This document shows positions 13,807 through 21,773 of a stretch of 31,315 nucleotides of DNA, piece after piece. A program made the position numbers and the translations under genes. The stretch is from an uncultured Eubacteriales bacterium (GTDB lineage Bacteria; Bacillota; Clostridia; Oscillospirales; Oscillospiraceae). How positions within the stretch are numbered: the first letter of the stretch is position 1; every line of letters starts with the position of its first letter. The stretch is from assembly GCA_900546515.1 (NCBI GenBank), contig URDG01000030.1, positions 1-31,315 of the forward strand. The letters run 5' to 3'. Under the pieces are notes generated by a model. That model saw only the letters and a program-made list of their open reading frames with translations. It ran no database searches and was not told the DNA's origin.

Positions 13807-14943
13807 ATGCTCATCAAGTTTACTGAAGAACAAGCCATGATCCGCGACATGGTAAGGGACTTCACGAAAAATGAAGTAGCCCCGCGCGACAAGTGGATGG
13901 ACGAGAACGGCTTTGACTGGGGCGTATACAACAAGCTCTGCGAAACCGGCCTTGTCGGCGTACACTTCCCCGAAGAATACGGCGGAGCAGGCTGCGACGC
14001 TGTTACCAGCACTATAGTCATCCACGAGCTTGCCAAGGGCAGCGCAAGCATCGCCCTCGCACTCGACATAAGCTGGGTTGCATCCGACATGATACTGCAC
14101 AACGGCACTCCCGAGCAGAAGGCAAAGTACCTCCCGCTCGCCGCTGCCGGCAAGATATTTGCATTCGGCCTCACCGAAGCCAGCGCCGGTTCCGATGCTG
14201 CACGCATACAGACTACCGCTGTAAAGGCTGAGGACGGAAGCTGGATCCTCAACGGCGGCAAATCATGGATCACAAACTCCGGCATTGCAGACTACTACAT
14301 CATCATGGCGATCACCGACCGCAGCAAAGGCGCAAAGGGAATTTCAGCCTTCATCATGCCCAAGGAAGCCGAGGGACTTATTATCGGCAAGCACGAGGAC
14401 AAAATGGGTATGCGCGGCACAAGCACCTGCGAGCTGTCCTTTGACAACATGCGCCTCCCCGCAGACGCGCTCCTCTCCTCCGAGGGTATGGGCTTCAAGA
14501 TCGCAATGCAGGGTCTCGACGGCGGACGCATCAGCGTTGCCGCAATTTCCTGCGGCCTTGCCGAGCATGCCTTTGAAGTCGCCAAAGCATATGCCAACGA
14601 ACGCATTACTTTCGGCAAGCCCATCGCAAAGCATCAGGCCATACAGTTCAAGTTTGCCGACATGGCCACGGAGCTTTCCGCAATGCAGATGATGACTTAC
14701 AACGCCGCTGAGATCAAGGCAGCCGGTAAGCGTCACACCCTTGAAGCCGCAGAGGCCAAGCTTTTCTGCGCCCCCCGCTGCACCCAGATCTGCCTTGAGG
14801 CGCTTCAGGTGCTCGGCGGCAACGGCTACAGCAAAGAATTCCACGTTGAGCGCTTTGTCAGAGATGCAAAGCTTCTTGAGATCGGCGAAGGCACCAGCGA
14901 GATTCTTCGTATGGTCGTCGGCGGCAATGTTCTCGGCAAGTAA
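13807..14943 (+). CDS. Acyl-CoA dehydrogenase, short-chain/butyryl-CoA dehydrogenase type
   Basis: 378 residues, full family length. Visible are the FAD-contact signature FGLTEASAGSDAA, then GGKSWITNSG, AYANERITFGKPIAKHQAIQ and the C-terminal GGNGYSKEFHVERFVRDAKL. The catalytic base is the first Glu of EGTSEILR (Glu361). It either reduces crotonyl-CoA to butyryl-CoA or oxidises an acyl-CoA such as glutaryl-CoA, with Etf as electron partner. Against a classical glutaryl-CoA dehydrogenase, residues 79-99 (GSASIALALDISW and on), where the human enzyme places its carboxylate-binding Arg94, contain no Arg. Direct coupling to etfB and etfA downstream (27-bp gap) is the clostridial Bcd-Etf arrangement, but crt, hbd and thl are absent. 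GGAG lies 9 bases before the ATG. Confidence 0.92.
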   Translation: MLIKFTEEQAMIRDMVRDFTKNEVAPRDKWMDENGFDWGVYNKLCETGLVGVHFPEEYGGAGCDAVTSTIVIHELAKGSASIALALDISWVASDMILHNGTPEQKAKYLPLAAAGKIFAFGLTEASAGSDAARIQTTAVKAEDGSWILNGGKSWITNSGIADYYIIMAITDRSKGAKGISAFIMPKEAEGLIIGKHEDKMGMRGTSTCELSFDNMRLPADALLSSEGMGFKIAMQGLDGGRISVAAISCGLAEHAFEVAKAYANERITFGKPIAKHQAIQFKFADMATELSAMQMMTYNAAEIKAAGKRHTLEAAEAKLFCAPRCTQICLEALQVLGGNGYSKEFHVERFVRDAKLLEIGEGTSEILRMVVGGNVLGK

Positions 14944-14970
14944 GACTGTTCTATATTTTGGAGATTTGAT

Positions 14971-15756
14971 ATGAAAATACTCGTATTTGTAAAGCAGGTT
15001 CCGGACACAGACGACGTCAAGCTTGATCCGAAAACCGGCAACCTTCAGCGTGAGGGCGTCAAAAGCATCCTCAATCCCCTTGATGCAAATTCCATTGAGT
15101 GCGCTTTGCAGCTCAAAGAGAAGTTTGGCGGCACTGTCGCCGCCGTGACCATGGGTCCTCCTCAGGCAGAGGACGTGCTGAAAAAAGCGCTCGCACTCGG
15201 CTGCGACGAAGCTTATCTGCTGTCTGACCGTGCTTTCGGCGGCGCAGACACGCTTGCAACCTCCTATACTCTGGCCAAGGCCGCAGAGAAGATCGGTAAT
15301 TACGATCTTCTGCTCTTCGGCAAGCATGCGACCGACGGCGACACCGCCCAGACCGGTCCCGCAACCGCGGCTTTTCTCGGCCTGCCCCAGATCACCCTCG
15401 CATCCACTCTCTCCGTTGAAGACGGCTGGGTCATCTGCGACCGCGTTCTTGAAAGCACCGTTGAGCATGTACGTGCAAAGCTGCCTGCTGTCGTCACCGT
15501 GTGCGACGGTATAAACACTCCGCGTTATCCCACTCCCAAAAACATCATGAAGTGCCTGAAAAAGCCCCGCTTTGTCTGGAATGCTGCCGATCTTGATGCC
15601 GACACCTCCATGACCGGTGTAAAGGGTTCACCCTCATCCACCAAGAAGGTATTTGAACCCGAGAAGCGTGCGCTCTCTACCACATACTTTGACGGCACCG
15701 CCAACGAGATCGCAGTTAAGTTCGTCAATATGCTCGAGAGCGAGCACGTACTCTGA
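14971..15756 (+). CDS. etfB: Electron transfer flavoprotein beta subunit
   Basis: 261 residues. The start MKILVFVKQVPDTDDVKLDP and the loop LLFGKHATDGDTAQTGPATA, followed by LGLPQITLAS, are the standard EtfB signatures. Clostridial EtfB proteins of the bifurcating type bind an extra FAD and NADH here, and the DGDTAQ loop fits that group, though I cannot prove bifurcation from the sequence. EtfB forms a heterodimer with EtfA and exchanges electrons with the acyl-CoA dehydrogenase encoded just upstream. GGAG precedes the ATG by 7 bases; the stop overlaps the ribosome binding site of etfA. Confidence 0.95.
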   Translation: MKILVFVKQVPDTDDVKLDPKTGNLQREGVKSILNPLDANSIECALQLKEKFGGTVAAVTMGPPQAEDVLKKALALGCDEAYLLSDRAFGGADTLATSYTLAKAAEKIGNYDLLLFGKHATDGDTAQTGPATAAFLGLPQITLASTLSVEDGWVICDRVLESTVEHVRAKLPAVVTVCDGINTPRYPTPKNIMKCLKKPRFVWNAADLDADTSMTGVKGSPSSTKKVFEPEKRALSTTYFDGTANEIAVKFVNMLESEHVL

Positions 15757-15768
15757 GGAGGCATTGAA

Positions 15769-16764
15769 ATGACTAAAGAAAACTACAAAGGTATATGGAT
15801 ATTTGCAGAGCAGCAGAATGGCGTCATAAACCCCGTGACTTTTGAGCTGCTCGCCAAGGCGCAGGAGCTGAAGGCTCACAACGGCGAAGAGATAACAGCC
15901 GTTCTTCTCGGATACGGTGTCGCTTCCCTCGCCGACGCTCTTATTGCCCGCGGTGCCGATCAGGTCATTGTGTGCGAGCATGAGAATCTTGCTTCCTACA
16001 GCGCACGTCCCTATCAGCAGGCTCTCACTCAGCTTGCCGGGAAATATCTCCCCTCTATCATTCTCTACGGCGCAACTCCTCTTGGCCGTGATCTCGCTCC
16101 CCGCATGATGGTCTCCCTCAAGACCGGTCTTACTGCCGACGCAATAGACCTCGGCTATGACGAGGACGGAGTCTTTTACCAGACCACTCCCGCATACGGC
16201 GGAAAGATACTTGCGCACATAGTTATTCTCGAGAAGCGTCCGCAGATGGCGACGGTTCGTCCCATGATGTTCACCCCGCTGGAGGCCGATCCTTCCAGAG
16301 TCGGCAAGGTCATCACCGAGTCTGTTGCCGTTGACCGTGAGGACAGCTATGAAGTTCTCTCCACCGAAAAGAAAGACAGCGCCGGAGCCGCCATTGATCA
16401 GGCCTCACTTCTTGTAAGCGGCGGACGTGGCATCAAGTCCGAAGCGGACTTTGGCATGCTTGGCGAGCTGGCAGAGCTCCTCGGCGGTCAGGTCGCCGCA
16501 TCCCGTCCCCCCGTGGATATGGGCTGGCTGCCGCACGAGCAGCAGATTGGTCAGTCCGGTACTGCCGTCAAGCCTGACCATATCATTAATGTCGGTATTT
16601 CCGGTTCCGTACAGTACGAAGTCGGCATGCAGAACTCCGGCTGCATCATCAGCATAAACCACAACCCCGAAGCTCCCATTTTCGGTATTTCCAACTACGG
16701 CGTTGTCGGTGATTACAGGTCCGTCGTTCCTGCTATCATCGCCGAGATCAAAAAGCGCAAATAA
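15769..16764 (+). CDS. etfA: Electron transfer flavoprotein alpha subunit
   Basis: 331 residues, with no N-terminal ferredoxin extension. The C-terminal FAD domain shows SGGRGIKSEADFGML, AASRPPVDMGWLP, QQIGQSGTAVKPDHIINVGI and NHNPEAPIFGISNYGVVGD, all expected. One position is unusual: the motif normally reads GISGAIQHLAGM, but here it is GISGSVQYEVGM, so the His that contacts the flavin (His286 in human ETF) is replaced by Tyr. This could shift the FAD redox potential. The gene follows etfB by 12 bp with a strong GAGGAGG site overlapping the etfB stop, so the two subunits should be made in equal amounts. A shared terminator follows. Confidence 0.95.
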   Translation: MTKENYKGIWIFAEQQNGVINPVTFELLAKAQELKAHNGEEITAVLLGYGVASLADALIARGADQVIVCEHENLASYSARPYQQALTQLAGKYLPSIILYGATPLGRDLAPRMMVSLKTGLTADAIDLGYDEDGVFYQTTPAYGGKILAHIVILEKRPQMATVRPMMFTPLEADPSRVGKVITESVAVDREDSYEVLSTEKKDSAGAAIDQASLLVSGGRGIKSEADFGMLGELAELLGGQVAASRPPVDMGWLPHEQQIGQSGTAVKPDHIINVGISGSVQYEVGMQNSGCIISINHNPEAPIFGISNYGVVGDYRSVVPAIIAEIKKRK

Positions 16765-16806
16765 TATAGCACCCTCTCTTTTTTGCATACACCTTTCCAA
16801 AAAAAG

Positions 16807-16834
16807 TGCTCCCCGGACCGCAGTCCGGGGAGCA
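16807..16834. terminator. Bidirectional terminator between etfA and the NSS transporter gene
   Basis: A perfect 12-bp stem TGCTCCCCGGAC / GTCCGGGGAGCA with loop CGCA. The minus strand has a strong T run after it and the + strand a T-rich tail, so it serves both convergent genes. Confidence 0.9.
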
Positions 16835-16848
16835 TATTTATCTTTATC

Positions 16849-18267
16849 TTATCCTATTCCGCCCAGGATCGCGCCTGCTATCAGCGCTACGAGCGTCAGC
16901 GTGCAGTACACATATTTGCCAAGCGGATAAAACCACTTGCCGAGGGGCTTTTCTATGCCCTCGCTGACCGCCTCAACGGCGGTTTCTTTTTTCAGCACCC
17001 AGAAGAACATCACCGCTGCAAGGAATGCACCGATTGGGCAGATGTAAATAGATATGACGTCCATCCACTGCGACGTCCACGGCTGGATGAGCAGCGACAC
17101 CGCCATTCCGACAGCGCCTATTATCAGCACGGACGGCAGCCGCCCGATGCCGAACTGCTCCCGCAGCCACGCCACAGGCGCTTCGTAGAGGTTTATAATG
17201 GACGTGATACCGGCAAAGAGCACGCACACGAAGAACACTGCGCCAACTATGCGTCCGCCCGCCATGCCGTTGAGCACGTTGACGAGGTACACGAACATCA
17301 GGCCGGGGCCGCCCTTGGACGGCTCGACCCCGCCCGCGGCCATGGCCGGGAGTATGACGAGCGCCGCCAGCATTGCCGCCAGCGTGTCGAACACCGCCAC
17401 ATTGCGCGCGGATGTCGGAATGTCCTCATCCTTGGCGAAGTACGACCCGTAGATGACAGAGCCGTTACCTGCCACAGACAGCGAGAAAAACGCCTGTCCG
17501 AAAGCATATATCCACACCTGCGGATCAAATATGCGGCCGGGCTGTATCGTGAATATGTATCTGTAGCCCTCATGTGAACCGGGCAGAGTAAAAATATACA
17601 CGCAGAGGATCACAAAAAGCCCGAAGAGCACGGGCATCATTATCTTATTCGCCTTTTCTATTCCGCCGGCAACGCCGAGCGTCATTATAGTGAGCGCAAT
17701 CACAAGGCCGATGACCTGCCAGACGCCGTTGCCTATACCGAAAACACGGGCAGAGGCCATCATGCTCACGGCTTCGCCGAGGGTCCCGGCCTCAGGGGCA
17801 GCCGCGCCGAAGGCTCCGGCGATAGCGCCCATGTCGGTGCCAAGCGCATACAGGCTGCCCGAAAGCCCCATGAAGCAGTACTTGAATATCCAGCCCATGA
17901 CGACCGTATAGCCTATGGCAAGCCCCATCGCGCCGATGATGGGCAGCGCGCCGATGATCCTGCCTATGCGCACATTGCCCCAGCGCTGTCCCGTGCATTT
18001 GCCGAACGCGCCGACCGGCCCTGCACCCGCCCAGCGGCCGAGTGCAAACTCTTCCATAACGCCCGAAGCGCCTATGAGCACGACGCAGATAATATACGGG
18101 ATGAGAAATGTCATCCCGCCGTAGGTGGAGACCATTATCGGGAAGCGCCAGATATTGCCCATTCCAACGGCGGAACCGATACACGCCAGAATAAAGCCCC
18201 ACCTGCTGGTGAAGCCGTCCTCCGTTCTGTGGAGCTTCTCCGCTCCCGCCTGATCCTTTTTTGCCAT
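16849..18267 (-). CDS. Sodium-dependent transporter of the NSS (SNF/LeuT) family
   Basis: 472 residues, about 11-12 membrane helices. Helix 1 has the hallmark GFILACIGSAVGMGNIWRFP with the unwound substrate/Na+ site, and helix 6 contains FGQAFFSLSVAGNGSVIYGS. Bacterial NSS proteins carry amino acids (LeuT, MhsT, TnaT) with Na+. The substrate here is unknown; a hydrophobic amino acid is the default guess. GGAGGG lies 9 bases before the ATG. It lies downstream of the PfkB kinase gene after a 113-bp gap with a 9-bp hairpin (18310-18334), so it could be part of the same transcript or have its own promoter, which I could not identify. Confidence 0.9.
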   Translation of the reverse strand: MAKKDQAGAEKLHRTEDGFTSRWGFILACIGSAVGMGNIWRFPIMVSTYGGMTFLIPYIICVVLIGASGVMEEFALGRWAGAGPVGAFGKCTGQRWGNVRIGRIIGALPIIGAMGLAIGYTVVMGWIFKYCFMGLSGSLYALGTDMGAIAGAFGAAAPEAGTLGEAVSMMASARVFGIGNGVWQVIGLVIALTIMTLGVAGGIEKANKIMMPVLFGLFVILCVYIFTLPGSHEGYRYIFTIQPGRIFDPQVWIYAFGQAFFSLSVAGNGSVIYGSYFAKDEDIPTSARNVAVFDTLAAMLAALVILPAMAAGGVEPSKGGPGLMFVYLVNVLNGMAGGRIVGAVFFVCVLFAGITSIINLYEAPVAWLREQFGIGRLPSVLIIGAVGMAVSLLIQPWTSQWMDVISIYICPIGAFLAAVMFFWVLKKETAVEAVSEGIEKPLGKWFYPLGKYVYCTLTLVALIAGAILGGIG

Positions 18268-18309
18268 GATTTATTCCCTCCGAATTTTTGTATTTGGATT
18301 CGACTGACA

Positions 18310-18334
18310 CGGAGCAGCCCTATACGCTGCTCCG
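18310..18334 (-). repeat. Inverted repeat between the kinase and NSS transporter genes
   Basis: CGGAGCAGC and GCTGCTCCG around a 7-base loop. No T run follows on the minus strand, so it is at best a weak terminator or an mRNA hairpin. Confidence 0.4.
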
Positions 18335-18380
18335 CCGTCCAGGAATTTTCCGTGGTACAGTGTGAAATTTTACGCCGTTA

Positions 18381-19277
18381 TCATACGAGCCTGTTCGCAG
18401 ACAGCTCCGGGTTATTCGCGCCCTCGCAGCAGGCGGTTATCGCCCCGGCCTTTACGGCGGCGCGTGCGCTCTGCTCAAGGCTCATCCCGTGCATCCCCGC
18501 CCAGACGATAGCTGCGGTCGCGGCGTCTCCCGCGCCGGTGGTGTTGACAACGGTCACGAACTCGCGCGGCATGCGCACGACCTCATTCTCGTCCGCCGCA
18601 AGCATACCCTCCTCGCCGAGACTGATGAACACGCGCTTCACGCCCGCTTTCACAAGCGCGAGCGCCGCCTTCTCCGGATCTATCTCGCCGGTGAGCTTCT
18701 CAGCCTCATAAATGTTCGGCTTGAGCGCCGCTATCCTGTCAAGCACGGGCAGCAGGCGCACAGCCTTGGCTGTGGACACGGGATCGGCGTATACCGGAGC
18801 GCTCGTATGCGCAGCGATATATTCTATCGCCTCCTGCTCGATGTTCGCGTCCAGCACAACAGCGCCGAATTTGTTTATCTCTTCAATATGCCGTGCGAGG
18901 TATTCCGGCGTGATGCATTTTGCTATCTCCATGTCGGCGATGCCTATCTCCATGTCGCCGGTCTCGTCGGTGACATAGAGGTAGGTGGAGCTTCTCATAT
19001 CCGTCAGGATACGGGAAAGGCTCATGTCTATGCCGAGGCTGCGGCAGCTCTCGAGTATGCCGTGTCCGTACACGTCGCCGCCGACGGCTGCGATCAGGCT
19101 CACATCTATGCCGAGCAGGCGCATGTCGTGGGCGATATTGCGGCCCACGCCGCCGGGTCTGGCCGTGATGACGCCGGGATTGGAATCGCGCATTATGAGC
19201 TTATTGAACGGGCTGCCGCCTATATCCATATTCACGCCGCCTATTACGACGGCACGGTCTTTTTTCAGAGCTTCCAT
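18381..19277 (-). CDS. PfkB-family (ribokinase-type) sugar/nucleoside kinase, pseudouridine-kinase-like
   Basis: 298 residues. The N-terminal VVIGGVNMDIGGSPFNKLI and the PGGVGRNIAHDMRLLG block bind the sugar, and NTTGAGDAATAAIVWAGMHG holds the anion hole and the catalytic Asp near residue 250. The overall look, especially NMDIGG and GGVGRNIAHD, is closest to pseudouridine kinase PsuK as I remember it, but the usual partner psuG is not in the window. The start overlaps the 3' end of glgP by 13 bp with GGAG inside glgP, so the two are translationally coupled. That ties the kinase to glycogen breakdown, but the substrate is open: it could be a sugar, pseudouridine or another nucleoside. Confidence 0.85.
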   Translation of the reverse strand: MEALKKDRAVVIGGVNMDIGGSPFNKLIMRDSNPGVITARPGGVGRNIAHDMRLLGIDVSLIAAVGGDVYGHGILESCRSLGIDMSLSRILTDMRSSTYLYVTDETGDMEIGIADMEIAKCITPEYLARHIEEINKFGAVVLDANIEQEAIEYIAAHTSAPVYADPVSTAKAVRLLPVLDRIAALKPNIYEAEKLTGEIDPEKAALALVKAGVKRVFISLGEEGMLAADENEVVRMPREFVTVVNTTGAGDAATAAIVWAGMHGMSLEQSARAAVKAGAITACCEGANNPELSANRLV

Positions 19278-21664
19278 ATATTCTCCGCGTATTCTCTTAT
19301 CGCCCTGTCAGCCGCGAATACGCCGCTCTGCGCGGTGTTCACGAGCGCAAGACGTGCAAGCTCGTTTTTGTCGCTTATGCGCTGGTAGAGCTTCTTCTGG
19401 CAGTCAGCATACGCGCGGTAGTCCGCAATGAGCATGTAGGGGTCGCCGCCATAGAGGAGCATCGACACAAGGTCGGAATAGCTCTTGCCGTCGCGGAAGC
19501 CCTGGCTGAAGCGGTCGAACACGCGCATGATCTCCTGATCCTTCATCGCAATGGCATTGGGGTCATAGCCCTCGGCCTTCATGCGCTCGACCTCTTCCGT
19601 GCGCAGGCCGAACAGGAACATGTTCTCATCGCCGAGGCGCTCGTACATTTCAACGTTCGCGCCGTCGAGCGTGCCTATGGTCACAGCACCGTTCATCATC
19701 AGCTTCATGCAGCCGGTGCCGGAAGCCTCTTTGCCTGCGGTCGAAATCTGCTCGGACACCTGCGCGGCGGGGACTATGGCCTCGGCTGCGGAGACACGGT
19801 AGTTCTCCACGAAGTATACATGCAGCTTCTCATGGCACACGGGGTCGTTGTTGATGTCGTCCGCAAGCGAGAGGAGCAGCTCTATTATGCGCTTTGCGGT
19901 CCTGTAACCCGCCGCGGCCTTTGCGCCGAACACGAAGGTGCGCGGCACGAACTCCATATTGGGGTCGTCGTGCAGCTGCTGCTGAAGGCTCGTTATGCTC
20001 ATCGCGCACAGCAGCTGGCGCTTGTACTCATGCAGGCGCTTTATCTGTACATCCATTATGGAATCGGTATCGAGCGCGAAGCTGTCGTTGCGGAAAGCAA
20101 AGCGCGCAAAGCGCTCCTTATTTTCATGCTTTATGGCGTTGACGCGGCGCAGCACCTCGCTGTCGGTCACGAAGCCGTTGAGCATTGCCAGCTCTTCGGG
20201 GTGCGTCAGATAGTTGTCGCTGCCGAGGAGCTCCACAACGAGCTTATCAAGGCCGGGGTTGATCTGGCTGAGCCAGCGGCGGTGGTCTATGCCGTTTGTA
20301 ACATAGGTGAAGCGGTCCGGACGTATCTCGCACACATCCTTGAACAGGTCGCGCCGGAGTATATCGCCATGGAGCTTCGACACGCCGTTGACCTTATAGC
20401 AGGCGGCAAGGCACATGTTCGCCATGTGGACCTGTCCGTCCCTTATGATAAGGCTGCGCGCCGCCTTTTCGCCCTGCCCGAAGTTTGCGATAAGATAATC
20501 GCACCAGCGGCGGTTGATCTCGCACATGATCTCCCACAGGCGCGGCAGCTGCTGCTGCACCAGATCCTGCGGCCAGCGTTCGAGCGCCTCGCTCATAACG
20601 GTGTGGTTGGTGTATGCAACGCTGTTTTTGACGATGTTCCACGCCTCGTCCCAGCCCATGCCGTACTCGTCCATGAAGATGCGCATAAGCTCGGGTATGA
20701 TGAGCGTGGGGTGCGTGTCGTTTATCTGGATAGTGTGATGCTCGGCAAAGCTCTTTATATCGCCCCATTTTCTCATGTGCTTGCGCACAATATCCTGTGC
20801 AGTTGCAGAGACAAAGAAATACTGCTGCTTGAGACGCAGCGTCTTGCCCTCGATATGCTCGTCTGCCGGATAAAGCACCTTGGTGATGACCTCGGCCATC
20901 GTGCGCTGCTCCATGCTCTTGACATACTCGCCCTCCGAGAAGAGGTACATGTCAAGGGAGTTCGGGCTCTTGGCATCCCACAGACGCAGATAATTTATCT
21001 CTTTTCCGCCGTAGCCTGCGATGAGCATATCGCGCGGCACCGCAATGACGGCGGTATATCCGGTATACTCCGCGGTATAGTGGCCGAAATTATCCCAGCG
21101 CGGGGAGACCTGACCGCCGAAGCGGACCTCCACGGCGTCTTCATAGCGCGGCACGAGCCAGCTTTCGGCGGCAATGCGCCAGTCGTCGGCCACCTCAGTC
21201 TGCCGGCCGTCGGCAAACTTCTGCCTGAAGATGCCGAGCTCATAGCAGATGGAGTAGCCCGTGGCCTCAAAGCCGAGAGTGGACATGCTGTCCATATAGC
21301 ACGCGGCAAGACGGCCCAGACCTCCGTTGCCGAGTCCGGCGTCAGGCTCTTCCTCGAATATGTCGGACGCATTGCGGCCCATATCCTCGAGCGCGCCGGT
21401 CACAGCGTCCGCTATGCCGAGGTTGAAGGCGTTTTTCATAAGGCTGCGGCCCATCAGGAACTCCATGGACATATAGTGCACTTCTTTGTTTGCATGTCTG
21501 GGGTCCTCTGCCACGAGAAGCCTGCTCATTATCTCGCGTATGACTATCGCCGTGGCCTGAAATATCTGATCGTTGGTCGCGTCTGCGCCGGTCACGCAGA
21601 AGTGAGCGCACAGCTTATCCTCTATTGCGCTGCGTACCTCGTCGCGTGAAATCTGTCCTGTCAT
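19265..21664 (-). CDS. glgP: Glycogen/starch/alpha-glucan phosphorylase
   Basis: 799 residues, standard family length. Clear motifs: EEEPDAGLGNGGLGRLAACY near the N-terminus, INDTHPTLIIPELMRIFMDE, and the PLP site SGTGCMKLMMNGAVTIGTLD with the cofactor Lys at residue 654, then GANVEMYERLGDENMFLFG. It releases glucose 1-phosphate from glycogen by phosphorolysis. The ATG at 21664 has GGAGG 9 bases upstream; the longer frame to 21721 runs into the glgD terminator. It follows glgC and glgD on the same strand but a strong hairpin lies between, so it may be transcribed at a different level. glgA and glgB are not in the window. Confidence 0.96.
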   Translation of the reverse strand: MTGQISRDEVRSAIEDKLCAHFCVTGADATNDQIFQATAIVIREIMSRLLVAEDPRHANKEVHYMSMEFLMGRSLMKNAFNLGIADAVTGALEDMGRNASDIFEEEPDAGLGNGGLGRLAACYMDSMSTLGFEATGYSICYELGIFRQKFADGRQTEVADDWRIAAESWLVPRYEDAVEVRFGGQVSPRWDNFGHYTAEYTGYTAVIAVPRDMLIAGYGGKEINYLRLWDAKSPNSLDMYLFSEGEYVKSMEQRTMAEVITKVLYPADEHIEGKTLRLKQQYFFVSATAQDIVRKHMRKWGDIKSFAEHHTIQINDTHPTLIIPELMRIFMDEYGMGWDEAWNIVKNSVAYTNHTVMSEALERWPQDLVQQQLPRLWEIMCEINRRWCDYLIANFGQGEKAARSLIIRDGQVHMANMCLAACYKVNGVSKLHGDILRRDLFKDVCEIRPDRFTYVTNGIDHRRWLSQINPGLDKLVVELLGSDNYLTHPEELAMLNGFVTDSEVLRRVNAIKHENKERFARFAFRNDSFALDTDSIMDVQIKRLHEYKRQLLCAMSITSLQQQLHDDPNMEFVPRTFVFGAKAAAGYRTAKRIIELLLSLADDINNDPVCHEKLHVYFVENYRVSAAEAIVPAAQVSEQISTAGKEASGTGCMKLMMNGAVTIGTLDGANVEMYERLGDENMFLFGLRTEEVERMKAEGYDPNAIAMKDQEIMRVFDRFSQGFRDGKSYSDLVSMLLYGGDPYMLIADYRAYADCQKKLYQRISDKNELARLALVNTAQSGVFAADRAIREYAENIWKL

Positions 21665-21727
21665 TGAGTATACCTCCGTATTTTGGATTAGGCCGGGAAA
21701 CGCAAAACTCCGTCCCGGCAAAAAACG

Positions 21728-21761
21728 AAACCGCAGGCTGCAAGCTCGCAGCCTGCGGTTT
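21728..21761 (-). terminator. Terminator after glgD, before glgP
   Basis: A perfect 14-bp stem AAACCGCAGGCTGC / GCAGCCTGCGGTTT with a 6-base loop. On the minus strand it is followed by TTTCGTTTTTT. It should end or weaken transcription from glgCD into glgP. Confidence 0.85.
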
Positions 21762-21773
21762 TGTCTTATATCA

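Noticed and set aside
14344..15468. A 374-codon minus-strand frame opposite the acyl-CoA dehydrogenase and etfB
   Set aside because: It spans two real genes and their gap on the other strand and resembles no family.
19820..21649. A 609-codon open frame on the + strand opposite glgP
   Set aside because: Antisense shadow of glycogen phosphorylase; the composition is that of a reverse-complemented coding frame.
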